Part shown: in pieces, positions 62,178 through 64,000 of the stretch
How the letters are laid out: every line of letters begins with the position of its first letter
Position numbering within the stretch: position 1 is the first letter of the stretch
Translations under genes and position numbers: made by a program
The notes under the pieces: model-generated
What the model saw: only the letters and a program-made list of their open reading frames with translations
Database searches by the model: none
Told to the model about the DNA's origin: nothing
Assembly: GCA_963971225.1 (NCBI GenBank)
Contig: OZ020269.1
Coordinates: 7,130,001 to 7,194,000, forward strand
Length of the DNA stretch: 64,000 nt
Direction: 5' to 3'
Source of the DNA: Melieria omissa
Taxonomy: Eukaryota; Arthropoda; Insecta; Diptera; Ulidiidae

Positions 62178-63156
62178 TATGACCGACATCCACTTACTTT
62201 CCCTTCTGAATGCTTTTTCCAAACATACCTACCCACCATCTCCTAGTCTTAAGGGAGCTACCATACAAAACTGGCCATTTTCTATGCAATTGGAGAAGCG
62301 AGAAAACATCATATCTCGGAAACTACTGAACCGATTTGAATAATTTATTTAGCTATCTACAACATTCTTGAGTGCAAAAAATACAAACTAAATTAAAGTT
62401 CAAAAGTTCACCACCAAAGGGCGTCTCCCATACGATCGGAGTTGTGAGATTGTCAACTTTTGGGTTTCTACAAAGCAAAAATCAGAACGTACTGTCGAAA
62501 CTGCATCGAAATCGAAAATCGTGCACTAAATCATGTCCAACGTATATGCACATGACATATGAATGCAGATCGCTTTTGTATAAACAAATGGAACCCCCAA
62601 TGGGAGTGCAAATTTGTGGAGGCAATCTGCTGCAAAGCGGACATTCATTCAAAACATTCGAATGGGTTGAAGACATTGCACCAATGAAAAACACAATAGG
62701 TCTGTTTGGGAACTTTTCCAGTAAAAATTATCCAGTAAAAATATCAGGAGAGTAAGCGAGCTTACGTTCCCAAAAATTAAACTATCCAAAAAAGTAAACA
62801 AACAGGAATTGTAAAATTTGCAAGTTTTAACTCTTAGTTACCACAGTGGTTCTTCGCACACCTGCAATACACAGCAAAAAAGGTGTAAACAGAAGGGTTA
62901 AAGAAAGAAACAGCTGATCTTAAAGCTTCATTTGAGGTTTGAAACGGTAGGGAAAATTAAGTTTAATCAGACATTTAGTGCAAAAGGCAAATGGTTCGTT
63001 GCGCTCAATCTGCGATTCTTTGCCTTCAGCTTCAGCGGCTAAAGCTCAGCAAGACGGTTGTGGGTCAGCAGACTTGCGAACGCACACATTCTTTGCTGGT
63101 TCCATTTCCTTCAAATGTTTGCAAAAATTATTTGTCTTTGCAGTCGATCATGCTAT
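62178..63156. other. Intergenic, no gene recognised
   Basis: Repetitive-looking AT-rich DNA. CCAGTAAAAA motifs at about 62717 and 62730 recur in the foldback to the right, so this stretch may belong to the same element. The 127-codon frame at 62372-62755 is not recognised. Confidence 0.4.
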
Positions 63157-63470
63157 AGCCAGTCTTATGTTTTCTTGTTCTTCTTCTTACTGGCTAAAAG
63201 TTACTGGACAAAATTTCTCCAGTAAAAACTTGCAAGTTCTCACGAAATGAACTGTCACTCTACGCTCGCAGTTTCTCTCTTTTTACTGGAGATTTGGCGT
63301 ACACAAACAGGATCCAGTAAAAATTTGTACAAGTTCGTACAAATTATTCGTTCCCAAAGAGATCTAGTTCATTTCGTGAGAACTTGCAAGTTTTTACTGG
63401 AGAAATTGTGTCCAGTAACTTTTAGCCAGTAAAAAGAAGAACAAGAAAAACTGTGGCTGGCTGCAAAGAA
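63157..63470. mobile_element. Foldback element with CCAGTAAAAA motifs
   Basis: A left arm around 63157-63253 is inverted as a right arm around 63367-63470: the core of each arm (about 85 bp) is nearly identical, with a looser outer extension (AGCCAG...TTTTCTTG). The spacer of about 113 bp carries further CCAGTAAAAA-type motifs. The outer boundaries and target duplication are not clear. Noncoding. Confidence 0.6.
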
Positions 63471-63530
63471 TATGAAGTAATATAGAACGCGCATGTGGGC
63501 ACAAGTGTTTTCGGTTATTATCAAGGTATA

Positions 63531-64000
63531 GGGTGTTTTTTTAGAGGTATAGAACTTCGAATTGAAATAAAACACAAGAAAATCGTTTTAATGTCCATCA
63601 ATTTGGCTTTATTGGAAGGATAATTTTATGCCATTAATGTTTAAATATGATTTCGGGCATGTGGCCGCCGCGGCTGGCTCGAATAAAGCCAATTCTACAG
63701 GTCCAATTTTTAAAGTTGATGGACAAAGCTCCAATTGCTGTGCACGGTGGCGAATCGATTCATTCGGGTCCTCTTCAACATTTTGCTCTACAGCGGCAAT
63801 TGTTTCTTCGGTGCGCACTGTTCGACGGCTCTGCGGATGCGTATTATCACATAGAGTAAACGTAGTGCGAAAACGACCCATGGTTAACCGATGGATGGAC
63901 CGATTTTGCTCTGATGGACGATTATGTCGACCATAAAATGGACGGAGCTTGCGGCAAACTTCGCGAACTGAACCATTATTTTCGAAATAAATTTGCACGA
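63531..64000 (-). mobile_element. IS630/mariner-type element, internally deleted, cut by the window edge
   Basis: The terminus GGGTGTTTTTTTAGAGG at 63531 follows a TATA sequence. The minus-strand frame entering from the right edge encodes an HTH segment (YFENNGSVREVCRKLR, YGRHNRPS) and then VRTEETIAAVEQNVEEDPNE / SIRHRAQQLELCPSTL, typical N-terminal DNA-binding sequence of these transposases. Right after that, in another frame, comes the family's C-terminal end GGHMPEIIFKH with stop at 63634. The catalytic DDE/D core is missing, so this is a dead internal-deletion copy. Confidence 0.75.

Overview
The window looks like genomic DNA of a higher fly (Diptera: Brachycera), most likely a tephritid fruit fly. 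Several proteins are almost colinear with Drosophila-type orthologues (Tret1, cnk, Roc2), introns are short and GT-AG, the intergenic DNA is AT-rich with CA and ACATAT microsatellites, and decayed DNA transposons are common. The family-level assignment is inference. No prokaryotic, organellar or CRISPR features are present.

Layout. 1-0.85 kb: LHFPL2-type tetraspan gene (minus). 3.8-5.8 kb: a TTAA-flanked element with a second inverted-repeat element inside it. 6.4-7.2 kb: small secreted EGF-type gene (plus). 11.0-11.6 kb: gamma-glutamylcyclotransferase-like gene (plus). 12.5-12.9 kb: SMIM12 homologue (plus). 13.1-14.0 kb: three tRNA genes (two Arg-TCT minus, one Met-CAT plus). 14.6-31.7 kb: Roc2 (minus), split by a 16.7-kb intron. 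Inside that intron, on the opposite strand, lies the whole coding region of the trehalose transporter gene Tret1, with two alternative first coding exons. 32.4-32.9 kb: a near-perfect foldback built from two mariner 5' ends. 34.7-35.8 kb: Val/Pro/Tyr-repeat cuticle-type protein (minus). 38.5-39.2 kb: degenerate fragments, one of a non-LTR retrotransposon and one possibly of a DEG/ENaC channel. 39.8-40.6 kb: proteasome alpha5 (plus), convergent with cnk (40.9-45.8 kb, minus). 47.9-51.9 kb: UCKL1-type uridine kinase gene (plus), convergent with an intronless CDKAL1-type tRNA methylthiotransferase (52.2-53.9 kb, minus). 55.7-58.1 kb: transposon cluster including a tRNA-derived SINE and a Tigger-like element. 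58.2-60.9 kb: SLC22-type organic cation/carnitine transporter (minus), with a TTAA-type MITE in its third-listed intron. 61.8-64.0 kb: mariner deletion derivative, a foldback, and a truncated IS630/mariner-type element running off the window.

The host genes are ordinary housekeeping or physiological genes (ubiquitin ligase RING subunit, proteasome, Ras/Raf scaffold, pyrimidine salvage, tRNA modification, trehalose and organic-cation transport) with no operon-like linkage. The less usual content is the nested Roc2/Tret1 arrangement, the alternative Tret1 starts, the mariner foldback (a possible hairpin-RNA source), and several transposons placed a few bases from gene-processing signals. Exon boundaries were derived by hand: every listed multi-exon CDS keeps its reading phase across all junctions.
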